Shown one piece after another: positions 1-7,252 of a stretch of DNA of 21,848 bases. The notes beneath the pieces were generated by a model that saw nothing but the letters and a program-made list of their open reading frames with translations, was not told where the DNA came from and made no database searches. The stretch spans positions 1-21,848 of the forward strand of contig JASJAL010000013.1 of NCBI GenBank assembly GCA_030067055.1. The letters are read 5' to 3'. The first letter of the stretch is position 1; every line of letters begins with the position of its first letter. Source of the stretch: Kiloniellales bacterium (GTDB lineage Bacteria > Pseudomonadota > Alphaproteobacteria > Kiloniellales > JAKSBE01). The translations under genes and the position numbers were made by a program.

Positions 1-746
1 GCGTGGGCGGCGACCCGGCGATGGCGGCGCTTGGCCTCGTTCACCGCCATGGCGATCTCCTCGTCGGAGAACTGGTTCTCCTCCGCCCCCATCCCGGTGA
101 TCTCCTCGCCCGAGAGGTTGATCTTGATGGTGTCGACCCCCCACTTCATCAGTTGGCGGACCTTGAGGCGGATGTCCTCGGGGCCCGAGGCGACGATCCC
201 CAAGTTCAGGCCCTCGTGGGGAATGTGCGGCAGGGTCGCGTCACCCAACCCGCCGACCGCGGTGATCTCCGGTCCCGCCGCCGTGTAGCGCGGGCCCGGC
301 ACCTTGCCGGCGTTGATCGCGTCGCGGATCACCACGTCGAGCCGCGGCTTGGCCGCTGCCGCGCCGTAACCGGCGGTGAAGCCGGAATCGATGAGCAGGC
401 GCGCCATTTCCACGCAGTTGATGACGTGTTCTTCCAGCGGCATCATCTGTATCGGATCGATGCCCGGCGCGTTGTTCCAGCTCAAATGTAGGTGGGCATC
501 GATCAGGCCGGGCATCAAGGTCATGCCGCGGCCGTCGATACGCTGGCTGCCACCGCTGCTCCAGCCGTAGCCGTTGCCGGCGCGGCTGACCGATCTGATC
601 CGGTTGCCGACGACCGTGACCTCGCCCGCAAAGGGCGGCTCGCCGGTCCCGTCCAGAATCCGCACGTTGCCGAAGACGATCTCGGATTCGCCGTTGCCGG
701 AGGGCCGGCTTCCGCCCCAGCCGCCGAAGGTGCTGTCTTCCGCCAT
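1..746 (-). CDS. Amidohydrolase family protein (C-terminus beyond window)
   Basis: The reading frame is open from an ATG at 746 to the window edge, giving the first 248 residues. The start has a good AGGAG site about 6 bases upstream. The N-terminus forms the small beta-sandwich typical of metal-dependent amidohydrolases (around ILDGTGEPPFAGEV), then PGLIDAHLHL supplies the HxH metal ligands (H85, H87). A KINLSGEE segment (K208) sits where related imidazolonepropionase/prolidase-like members carry a barrel lysine, and VAAHA near the cut end looks like the next metal-ligand strand. No signal peptide is seen, so it is probably cytoplasmic. It follows the alpha/beta hydrolase by 36 bases and is the last visible gene of the long operon. 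It would hydrolyse an amide or cyclic amide/ester bond; the substrate cannot be told. Family assignment is firm, specificity is not. Confidence 0.9.
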   Translation of the reverse strand, partial: MAEDSTFGGWGGSRPSGNGESEIVFGNVRILDGTGEPPFAGEVTVVGNRIRSVSRAGNGYGWSSGGSQRIDGRGMTLMPGLIDAHLHLSWNNAPGIDPIQMMPLEEHVINCVEMARLLIDSGFTAGYGAAAAKPRLDVVIRDAINAGKVPGPRYTAAGPEITAVGGLGDATLPHIPHEGLNLGIVASGPEDIRLKVRQLMKWGVDTIKINLSGEEITGMGAEENQFSDEEIAMAVNEAKRRHRRVAAH

Positions 747-760
747 GGTCCTGTCTCCTT

Positions 761-780
761 TCTTCTGAGCTCTTCTGAGC
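761..780. repeat. Perfect tandem duplication of a 10-base unit
   Basis: The unit TCTTCTGAGC occurs twice in immediate succession in the 36-base gap between the alpha/beta hydrolase stop and the amidohydrolase start. It places an extra copy close upstream of the amidohydrolase ribosome binding site. It is probably a slippage product without function. Confidence 0.6.
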
Positions 781-782
781 CG

Positions 783-1562
783 TCAGAGCGCGGTCGCCTC
801 GACCTGCGCTCGAAGCAGTTCGGCGGAGCGCATTGGCGCTTCCACCATCATCCAGTGGCCGACTCTTGGTAGGATCTCCAGCCGCGAGTCGGCGATTTGT
901 TCTTGCAGCCGCTGCGCCATCTCGACCGGCGCGACCGGGTCGGCCTCCCCCGCGATCAGCAGGGTCGGGCAGCGGATCGCCCCGTGATCCGCGGACGACG
1001 CCGCTGTCAGCGCCTCGCAGTGGGCAGCATACCCCGCTGGATCCTGGCGCAGCAGGCTTTCCCGCACGAAGGCCGCGGTGACCGGATTGGCGGCCCGGGA
1101 AGCGGCCGAGACGCTGCCGGTCGAAACCGCCTCGGCGATCCCCACCATGCCCTCGGCTCGGGCCGCGGCGGCCCGTTCCTTCAGCGCCTGGCGGGCGGCC
1201 GGCGGCGGCTCCAGGATCGGCCCGAAGAGCGTCAGGCTGCCGACCGCCTGCGGCGATTCGACGGCAAGGTGTTGGCAGATCAAGGTCCCCATGGAGTGGC
1301 CAACGAAATGGGCGCGTTCGACGCCGGCGGCGCGCAGGCAATCGCGTAGGGAGCTGACCAGACCGTCGAGCCCAGGCCGGCCGGGCCGCAATGCCGATCG
1401 CCCGGCGCCCGGGAGGTCTGGGCGCAGCACCCGGTAACCGTCCAACGCCGCCATCAGAGTCTGAAAGCTGTTCGAGCTGCCGCCCAGGCCGTGGACCATG
1501 ACCACCGAGGGCCCGGCGCCGGCATCCTCCATGACCATGCTGCCGAGCCGGAGGTCGGTCAT
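783..1562 (-). CDS. Alpha/beta-fold hydrolase
   Basis: A 259-residue protein of the usual length for single-domain alpha/beta hydrolases. Visible elements are the oxyanion-hole HG near residue 24 (VMVHGLGG), the nucleophile elbow GHSMG with S90, the acid D208 in GEADPVAP, and the catalytic H236 in PRVGHW. It has a short cap region around residues 115-190. The pattern resembles 3-oxoadipate enol-lactonase and meta-cleavage-product hydrolases, which act on carbon-carbon or ester/lactone bonds. The gene starts at ATG 1562, three bases after the FAH-fold gene ends, so translation is probably coupled. Pairing with an FAH-fold protein and an amidohydrolase suggests a late hydrolytic step of a catabolic pathway. 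The catalytic triad is clear; the substrate is not known. Confidence 0.9.
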   Translation of the reverse strand: MTDLRLGSMVMEDAGAGPSVVMVHGLGGSSNSFQTLMAALDGYRVLRPDLPGAGRSALRPGRPGLDGLVSSLRDCLRAAGVERAHFVGHSMGTLICQHLAVESPQAVGSLTLFGPILEPPPAARQALKERAAAARAEGMVGIAEAVSTGSVSAASRAANPVTAAFVRESLLRQDPAGYAAHCEALTAASSADHGAIRCPTLLIAGEADPVAPVEMAQRLQEQIADSRLEILPRVGHWMMVEAPMRSAELLRAQVEATAL

Positions 1563-1565
1563 CGC

Positions 1566-2432
1566 CTAGACCGCCTCCACCGGGTTCTCCAGGCTGCCGA
1601 TCCCGCCGATCTCGATCCGGACCCGGTCACCGGGGCGCAGGTACTTCGGCGGCGTGAAGCCGATCCCGACACCGGCTGGGGTGCTGGTCGCGATCACGTC
1701 GCCCGGCCGCAGGGTGATGCCGTTCGAGATCGCTGCGATGATGGTCGGCACGTCGAAGATCAAGAGCCCGGTATTGGAGTCTTGGCGCAGCTCTTCGTTG
1801 ACCCAGCAGCGGACCGAAGTGTCGGCGAGGTCGATCTCCTCGGCGGTCACCGCCCAGGGGCCCATCGGGCAGAAAGTGTCCTGGGACTTGCCGATCAGCC
1901 ACTGGCTGTGCCGCCCCTGGAGGTCGCGCGCGGTCACGTCGTTGACGATCGTATAGCCCCAGACATGCGACAGCGCCTCGGCCGCCGCGATGTTGCGCCC
2001 GGACTTCCCGATGATGACCGCGAGCTCGGCCTCGTAGTCGATCGCCGACGACACCGCGGTATCGATCCGGATCGGAGCACCGGCAGCGATCACCGAGTCC
2101 GGCACCTTGGAAAAGACGATCGGCACCTCCGGCACCTCGCCCTTGGCGGCCGAGCTATCGAAGCCAGAGGCGGCGAACTCCCGGGCGTGGGCGTGATAGT
2201 TCTTGCCGACGCAGAAGACGTTGCGCCGCGGCCGCGGGATCGGCGCCTGCAACACGACCTCGCTCAGCGTCAGGGTCTCGGCGACCGGCGGCAGGTCGTG
2301 GCCGATCAGACTTGCGACGCCCTCGTCCCCGCCATCGCCGGACGAGAGATCGAAGCGCTGGACCGTCCCCGCGTCCTCGGCGATCCAGCCAAGATGCCGG
2401 TCACCTTGCCAATCGAATACGGCCAGCTTCAT
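1566..2432 (-). CDS. Fumarylacetoacetate hydrolase (FAH) fold family protein
   Basis: A 288-residue protein; the frame is open further upstream, but ATG 2432 is chosen because it has GAGGAG 8 bases upstream, overlaps the previous stop as ATGA, and begins a family-typical N-terminus (MKLAVFDW). The FAH core has CVGKNYHAH near residue 75, the acidic metal ligands E134 and E136 in IDYEAELAVIIGK, D165 in VNDVTARD, GKSQDTFCPMGPW around 181-193 and TSTPAGVGIG around 249-258. Relatives are acylpyruvate hydrolases, fumarylpyruvate hydrolases and 2-hydroxyhepta-2,4-diene-1,7-dioate isomerases, all acting on 2-oxo/enol dicarboxylic acids, often from ring cleavage. Four-base overlap upstream and three-base gap downstream fix it inside the operon. 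Exact reaction unresolved. Confidence 0.93.
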   Translation of the reverse strand: MKLAVFDWQGDRHLGWIAEDAGTVQRFDLSSGDGGDEGVASLIGHDLPPVAETLTLSEVVLQAPIPRPRRNVFCVGKNYHAHAREFAASGFDSSAAKGEVPEVPIVFSKVPDSVIAAGAPIRIDTAVSSAIDYEAELAVIIGKSGRNIAAAEALSHVWGYTIVNDVTARDLQGRHSQWLIGKSQDTFCPMGPWAVTAEEIDLADTSVRCWVNEELRQDSNTGLLIFDVPTIIAAISNGITLRPGDVIATSTPAGVGIGFTPPKYLRPGDRVRIEIGGIGSLENPVEAV

Positions 2433-3907
2433 CCGGCACTCTCCTCGGGAATGAGAATGGTCGAGGCGGTGGTCGCACGGCCCTCCAGGGCACGGTGAGC
2501 TGCCGCCGCCTCGGTCAGAGGATACCGACGGCCAATCTCGATCGAGAGGATGCGCCGCTCGATCGCCTCGAAAAGCCGGCCGGTGATCGCCGCGACCTTC
2601 TCCGGCGTGTCCGTGTAGTGGCCGAAGTTCGGGCGCGAGATCGTCGCCGAGTTGGACGCCAGGGACCCGATGTCCCACACGCCGATGTCGCCGGAAGCCT
2701 GGCCGAAGCTGACCAAGTGCCCACAGTTGGCCAGCGCCGCGACCGAGTGGGCGAAGCTGTCCCGGCCAACGGCATCGTAGATGACGTCGGCGCCGCGGCC
2801 GCCGGTCAGGGCGCGGACCTGCGCCTCCAGGCTCTCTGCCCCTGGCAAGATGACGTGGTCGGCGCCGGCGGCCCGGGCGATGCGCGCCTTGTCCTCGCTG
2901 GAAGTAGCGCCGATCACTGTCGCGCCCAGGTGCTTCGCCCACTGGCAAAGCAGACGACCGACCCCACCGGCCGGAGCGTAGACCAGTAGCGTTTCGCCGC
3001 GCTGGACCGGATGGACGCGGTGCAGCAGGAACTCGGCGGTCATGCCCTTGAGCAGCCCGGCGGCCGCCGTCTCGTCGTCGATGCTTTCGGGCAGCGGCAC
3101 GACCAGCGCCGCCTCCATCGTGCGTCGGGTCGCATAGGCGCCGACCGGCGGGCAGGCGTAGGCGACCCGCTGGCCCGGAGCGAGATGGCTCACATCCGCG
3201 CCGACGTCGATCACCACACCGGCCGCCTCCATGCCCAGCGCACCCGGCGGCGTCACCAGATCGAAGTAGCCGGTCCGGCAGTAGACATCGATGAAGTTGA
3301 CGCCGATCGCCGTCTGGCGCAGGCGGACCTGACCGGGCCCCGGGGGCGGTGCGACGGCCCCTGCGGGGTGCAGTACCTCGGGTCCGCCGTGGCGGTCGAT
3401 CACCATCGCCATGCCCTCGATCGCGCCCTCGACCGCTGGTGCAGCCGCCGGGGCCACGACGCTTCCGCCACGGCTTTCGACCCGGTCACGGATCGCCGCA
3501 AAGCCAGCCTCGTAGACGCCCTCGGCCACCAGCGCAGCCAGCTCACGCTCGCGGCCCGCGGGCGTCTCGAAACGCGAGCTCCAGGACCAGAAGGTCCGGT
3601 CACCGTCGGTCACCGGCTTCAGGGTCACCTCGGCAACGTAGTTCAGCAGGGGAACTTCGCTTTCGACAATGCAGTAGCGGAAGCTGTGTTCCCGGTCGGA
3701 GAGCGCCAGCAGCCGCTCGCGCAGCCGCTCGCCGCCGGTCAGCACAAAATCGCGCACGGCGCCGACCTGGTCGCTGCGCCGGCCGTCCTCGACCCGGCTA
3801 CGATCGACTGCCGGATGCCAGCGGTCGTGGCCGTTGAAGTCGCGCAGGACCTGCCAGACCGCCGCGATCGGGGCGTCGATGACGGTGCTGCGGCGGACGG
3901 TGACCAT
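2429..3907 (-). CDS. SRPBCC domain fused to quinone oxidoreductase (zinc-independent MDR)
   Basis: A 492-residue two-domain protein in one uninterrupted frame. Residues 1-145 are a START/Bet v1-like SRPBCC domain (WHPAVDRSR, DGRRSDQVGAVRDF, RERLLALSD, NYVAEVTLKPVTDGD). A short Ala/Pro-rich linker around 148-162 leads to a complete quinone oxidoreductase of about 325 residues, with GVNFIDVYCRTG (202-213), the Rossmann loop APAGGVGRLL (311-320) and FGQASG. Zinc-ligand cysteines are absent, as expected for the NADPH:quinone oxidoreductase branch. The SRPBCC half is about 48 percent identical, without gaps, to the separate protein encoded immediately upstream. It starts at ATG 3907, one base after the preceding gene. 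SRPBCC domains bind hydrophobic ligands, so ligand delivery to the reductase is a reasonable inference. Standalone versions of both parts are the norm. Confidence 0.9.
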   Translation of the reverse strand: MVTVRRSTVIDAPIAAVWQVLRDFNGHDRWHPAVDRSRVEDGRRSDQVGAVRDFVLTGGERLRERLLALSDREHSFRYCIVESEVPLLNYVAEVTLKPVTDGDRTFWSWSSRFETPAGRERELAALVAEGVYEAGFAAIRDRVESRGGSVVAPAAAPAVEGAIEGMAMVIDRHGGPEVLHPAGAVAPPPGPGQVRLRQTAIGVNFIDVYCRTGYFDLVTPPGALGMEAAGVVIDVGADVSHLAPGQRVAYACPPVGAYATRRTMEAALVVPLPESIDDETAAAGLLKGMTAEFLLHRVHPVQRGETLLVYAPAGGVGRLLCQWAKHLGATVIGATSSEDKARIARAAGADHVILPGAESLEAQVRALTGGRGADVIYDAVGRDSFAHSVAALANCGHLVSFGQASGDIGVWDIGSLASNSATISRPNFGHYTDTPEKVAAITGRLFEAIERRILSIEIGRRYPLTEAAAAHRALEGRATTASTILIPEESAG

Positions 3908-3908
3908 G

Positions 3909-4346
3909 TCAGCTTCCGAAGCGGCTCTTCAGGGAATCGAAGCCGCCCTGAAAGACCTCCTGGCCGATCAGGTCGACCAGCTCCGATTCCCGCTCCGGCG
4001 GGCAGTCGAACTCCGCCGACCATTCGGCGAAGCTGCGCCCGCCGTCGGTGATCGGGGTCAGCTTCAAGGTCGCGACGTAGTTCTCTACGCCCATCGGGCT
4101 TTCCAGGATCGAATAGGTGCAGCTGTAGTCGTAGTCGGAGAGCGCCAGCAGGCGCTCCCGGATGTAGCCGCCGTCCTTCAGCCGGAAGGCCCGCACGCAG
4201 CCGACCTGGTCGGCCGGCGCACCGCCCTCGATCCGGCTCTCGGCGATCGCCGGATGCCAGTCCGGCAGGCCATTGAAATCCCGGATCGCCGCCCAGACCC
4301 GCTCGGCCGGCGCGCCGATCACCGAGGAGGTGTAGACCTGCGCCAC
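3909..4346 (-). CDS. SRPBCC (polyketide cyclase/dehydrase-like) family protein
   Basis: A 145-residue single-domain protein starting at a GTG two bases after the flotillin stop; AAGGAC lies about 8 bases upstream. The sequence has the SRPBCC layout: N-terminal strand plus VWAAIRDFNGLPDWHPAI, RERLLALSD, NYVATLKLTPITDGG, and a C-terminal helix (ELVDLIGQEVFQGGFDSLK). It aligns without gaps to the N-terminal domain of the next gene, with about half of the residues identical, so the two arose by tandem duplication. These domains form a deep hydrophobic cavity and act as lyases, cyclases or carriers of small hydrophobic molecules. No catalytic residues can be assigned. Its position suggests binding of an operon intermediate. 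Confidence 0.88.
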   Translation of the reverse strand: MAQVYTSSVIGAPAERVWAAIRDFNGLPDWHPAIAESRIEGGAPADQVGCVRAFRLKDGGYIRERLLALSDYDYSCTYSILESPMGVENYVATLKLTPITDGGRSFAEWSAEFDCPPERESELVDLIGQEVFQGGFDSLKSRFGS

Positions 4347-4348
4347 CC

Positions 4349-6403
4349 CTAGTCGTCCTTCTTCTTCGCGCCCTTGGTCTCTTTGGCGATGCTCTGGGCG
4401 TCCCGGGCCGAGCGGAAGATGTCGCCCATCCGGGCCACGTTGGGGTTCTCGACCCCGATCTCCTTCATCATCTCGTCGATCAGGGGCGCCTGGGCGCGGT
4501 AACGTAGCGCACTCTCGATGACCTCGTCGGTCGGCGTGCGGGCACCGCCGCCGCCACCACCCAGGCCGTCGACGTGCAGGATCTTGATCCCTTCGATCCG
4601 CTCCATCGGCCGCACGCTCTCGCGCACGATGCCTTCCAGGCGGTCGATCATCTTGGAGCGCAGCATTGCCCCGCGGGCATCTTCGCTGAGGAGGTTCTCA
4701 GCCTCGTTTCGCAACCGCTGTGCCTCGGCGGCGACCGCGGCGGTAACCTTCTCCGCCTCGGCCGCGATCCGCGCGGTGTCGGCATCCTTGGCCGCGATCA
4801 GCCTGTCGACCGCAGCGATGCGCTCGGCGATCTCGGTCTCGCGGGTGGTCGCGACCTTTTCCTCGGCCGCAGCCGCACGGGCGCGGGCGGCTTCGGTCTC
4901 GACCCGGGCCTCAGCCTGCTCCGACTCCTTGCGCAGGACCGCGATCTGGCGCTCGATCTCGGCGAGCTCCAGGGCCTGGGCGCGGTCGACCTCGAGACGC
5001 TTCAAGTCGCGGTCCTGGAGGATCCGCGCCTCCTCCAGGCCCCGGTCCGAGGCGATGCGCGCCCGCTCGACCTCTTCCCGCGCCGAGATCTCGGCCTCAT
5101 CGATCGACTGGCGCTGGGCAATCTGCTGCGAGCGCAGCAGACGGTCGCGCTCGATCCGCGCCTTGTCGAGTGCTTGCTCCTGGGCGACTCGGGCCGACTC
5201 GACGGTCTTCTGCGCCGAGATCTTGGCGGTCTCGATCTCCTGTCCGCGGGTGATCTCGCGGGTCTCGGTCTCCTCTTCGGCGATGATCCGGGTCTCGCGC
5301 AGCTGCCGTTCCGAGACGATCCGGGCGCGTTCGACGTCTTCGCCGGCGGCGATCTCCGAGGTCTCGATGTCGTGGCGTTGCTGGATCTGCTCCTGGCGAA
5401 TCAGCCGCTCGCGCGCGATGCGGGCTTTCTCCAGGGCCTGCTCCTGTTCGATCCGGGCCTGCTCGACCTCCTGCTGCGCCTTGATCTCGGTTTCCTCCAG
5501 GCTGCGTCGGCGCTCGATTTCGAAGCCACGGGTCTCCTGGTCGCTGGCGATGCGCGACTTCTCGGCCTCGGCTTCCTGGGCAACCCGGGTGCGCAAGATC
5601 TCCGCGCGCTGCGCGGCACGCATGGCCTCCAGCTCCCGCTCCTGGCTCAGGCGCGAGCTCTCACTCTCCTGTTCCAGCTTCAGGGTCTCCTTCTCGGCCT
5701 CCAGGTTTCGGGTCCGGATCGCGACCATGGACGACTGCTCGATATCGTTGCGCAGCTTGCGCCGGGCCTCGATGGTCTCGATCAGCTGGGTCAGGCCCTC
5801 GGCGTCGAAGCGGTTGGAGGGGTCGAAGAACTCAAGATTGGTCTGGTCCAAATCGGTGATCGCGGCGGATTCCAGCTCCAGGCCGTTGCGCGCCAAAGCG
5901 CCGGCCGCCCGCTCCTCGACCGTCGCGACAAAATCGCCACGCTTTTCGTGCATCTCGTCCAGGCTCATCTCGGCGGCAACGGAGCGCAGCGCGCCGACGA
6001 ACTTACCGCTCAGCAGGTCGGCGAGTTCCTCGGGGTCGGTCGTCCGCCGGCCCAGGGTCGAGGCGGCGGCGGCCACGGCCTCCGGCTTCTGGATCACCCG
6101 CACGAAGAACTCGGCCTCGATATCGACCCGCATACGGTCGCGGGTGATGACCGCGTCCTCCCGCGTTCTCGCCACCGCGATCCGCACGACGTTGAGGTTG
6201 ACCGGTGTCACCTCGTGCACAATGGGCAAGACCAGCGCGCCCCCGTTGATGACCACGGTCTCGCCACCAAAGCCGGTGCGCACAAAGGCGACCTCCTTGG
6301 TCGAACGGTGGTAAAGCCAGTTCAGCAGGTAGACGATCACCACGATCAGGATGATCGCAGCGATGAGCCAGAGGATGATCGATCCAATCAGGCCGCTCGT
6401 CAT
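4349..6403 (-). CDS. Flotillin-family SPFH membrane scaffold protein
   Basis: A 684-residue protein starting at ATG 6403, with GGGAGGA 7 bases upstream. A single hydrophobic segment (about residues 4-30, WLIAAIILIVVIVYLLNWL) anchors it, followed by an SPFH/PHB domain (about 35-215: VAFVRTGFGGE, INGGALVLP, DIEAEFFVRV, LEFFDPSNRFDAEGL). Residues 220-570 are one very long charged helix rich in Ala, Arg and Glu, and the tail after a Gly run (615-620) is Lys/Asp-rich. The layout is that of YqiK/FloT-type flotillins, which oligomerise in the inner membrane and organise microdomains. No NfeD-type partner gene is nearby, unlike many bacterial flotillin loci. It lies 15 bases after the TIM-barrel gene and 2 bases before the SRPBCC gene, so it is co-transcribed with transporter and enzymes; a scaffold role for them is inference. 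Confidence 0.93.
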   Translation of the reverse strand: MTSGLIGSIILWLIAAIILIVVIVYLLNWLYHRSTKEVAFVRTGFGGETVVINGGALVLPIVHEVTPVNLNVVRIAVARTREDAVITRDRMRVDIEAEFFVRVIQKPEAVAAAASTLGRRTTDPEELADLLSGKFVGALRSVAAEMSLDEMHEKRGDFVATVEERAAGALARNGLELESAAITDLDQTNLEFFDPSNRFDAEGLTQLIETIEARRKLRNDIEQSSMVAIRTRNLEAEKETLKLEQESESSRLSQERELEAMRAAQRAEILRTRVAQEAEAEKSRIASDQETRGFEIERRRSLEETEIKAQQEVEQARIEQEQALEKARIARERLIRQEQIQQRHDIETSEIAAGEDVERARIVSERQLRETRIIAEEETETREITRGQEIETAKISAQKTVESARVAQEQALDKARIERDRLLRSQQIAQRQSIDEAEISAREEVERARIASDRGLEEARILQDRDLKRLEVDRAQALELAEIERQIAVLRKESEQAEARVETEAARARAAAAEEKVATTRETEIAERIAAVDRLIAAKDADTARIAAEAEKVTAAVAAEAQRLRNEAENLLSEDARGAMLRSKMIDRLEGIVRESVRPMERIEGIKILHVDGLGGGGGGARTPTDEVIESALRYRAQAPLIDEMMKEIGVENPNVARMGDIFRSARDAQSIAKETKGAKKKDD
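4955..5614 (-). repeat. Twenty consecutive 11-residue (hendecad) repeats in the flotillin helix
   Basis: Within flotillin residues 264-483, a branched aliphatic residue occurs at every eleventh position without a skip: 274, 285, 296 and so on to 483, twenty in a row, all I or V. A typical unit ends in ARI or EARI. Residues 313-373 and 401-461 are also 38/61 identical at an offset of 88 residues (8 units), which indicates internal duplication of 264 bases. Hendecads favour nearly straight or slightly right-handed coiled coils. Confidence 0.9.
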
Positions 6404-6418
6404 GGTCTCGTCCTCCCT

Positions 6419-7252
6419 TCAACCAGTTCTCAGGGCCTTGAAGGCCTTGGTCTGTTCGGTCAGCGCAACCTCGGTTGGCAGCCGCTCCATGGAGGAGGCG
6501 CCGTAGAAGCCGTGGCAGTTCTCGGTGTTTTCCAGCACGTAGCGAGCGTCGTCGGGCATAGCGACGGGCCCGCCATGGACCAGGATCAGGACTTCCGGAT
6601 TGATCTTCAAAGCCGCGCCCGCCCAGGCCTCGACCAGGGCCGGGCAGTCTTCCAGTCTGAGCGCGGTCTCGGCACCGATCGCGCCGCCGGTGGTCAAACC
6701 AAGGTGACAGACCACGATGTCCGCACCGGCCTCGGCCATCGCGGTTGCGTCCTCCTCGTTGAAGACGTAGGGCGTGGTCAGCAGGTCCTTCTGATGGGCA
6801 AGACGGATCAGGTCGACCTCCTGGCCGTAGGACATGCCGGTCTCTTCGAGGTTGGCGCGGAAGGTGCCGTCGATCAGGCCGACAGTCGGGAAGTTCTGCA
6901 CGCCCGAAAAGCCGATCGCCTTCACCTCATCCAGGTAGTGGTCGAAGATGCAGAAGGGGTCGGTGCCGTTGACCCCGGCCAGAACCGGGGTCCGAGTCGC
7001 GACCGGCAGCACCTCGCGGGCCATTTCCATGACGATCTCGTTGGCATTGCCATAAGCCATCAGCCCGGACAAAGAGCCGCGGCCGGCCATGCGGTAACGC
7101 CCCGAGTTGTAGATCACGATCAGGTCGATCCCACCCGCTTCCTCGCATTTCGCGGAGAGCCCGGTCCCGGCGCCGCCTCCGACGATCGGCTTGCCCCGGC
7201 GCTTCATGTCCTGGAACCTCTCCAGCAGCTGCTTACGTTCAAAACGCGGCAT
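6419..7252 (-). CDS. TIM-barrel protein, PEP-hydrolase-like family (PF09370/COG5564)
   Basis: A 277-residue, full-length family member. Diagnostic stretches are [17 protein letters not shown] (25-41), [16 protein letters not shown] (45-60), [10 protein letters not shown] (91-100), [12 protein letters not shown] (118-129), CHLGLTTGG (182-190), LVHGGP (224-229) and the phosphate-loop-like [11 protein letters not shown] (249-259). The family is named after phosphoenolpyruvate hydrolase and has been described as a possible dioxygenase, but to my knowledge the reaction is not settled. The same fold is the C-terminal half of tomato Tm-1, whose N-terminal half matches the preceding gene. Its start overlaps the end of that gene by 14 bases, so the two products are probably made together. 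Cytoplasmic; no signal peptide. Family assignment is firm, substrate unknown. Confidence 0.92.
   Translation of the reverse strand: MPRFERKQLLERFQDMKRRGKPIVGGGAGTGLSAKCEEAGGIDLIVIYNSGRYRMAGRGSLSGLMAYGNANEIVMEMAREVLPVATRTPVLAGVNGTDPFCIFDHYLDEVKAIGFSGVQNFPTVGLIDGTFRANLEETGMSYGQEVDLIRLAHQKDLLTTPYVFNEEDATAMAEAGADIVVCHLGLTTGGAIGAETALRLEDCPALVEAWAGAALKINPEVLILVHGGPVAMPDDARYVLENTENCHGFYGASSMERLPTEVALTEQTKAFKALRTG

Noticed and set aside
2433..2948. Upstream in-frame extension of the FAH-fold gene
   Set aside because: It runs through the oxidoreductase coding region in another frame; ATG 2432 has a good ribosome binding site, overlaps the previous stop and gives the family-typical N-terminus.
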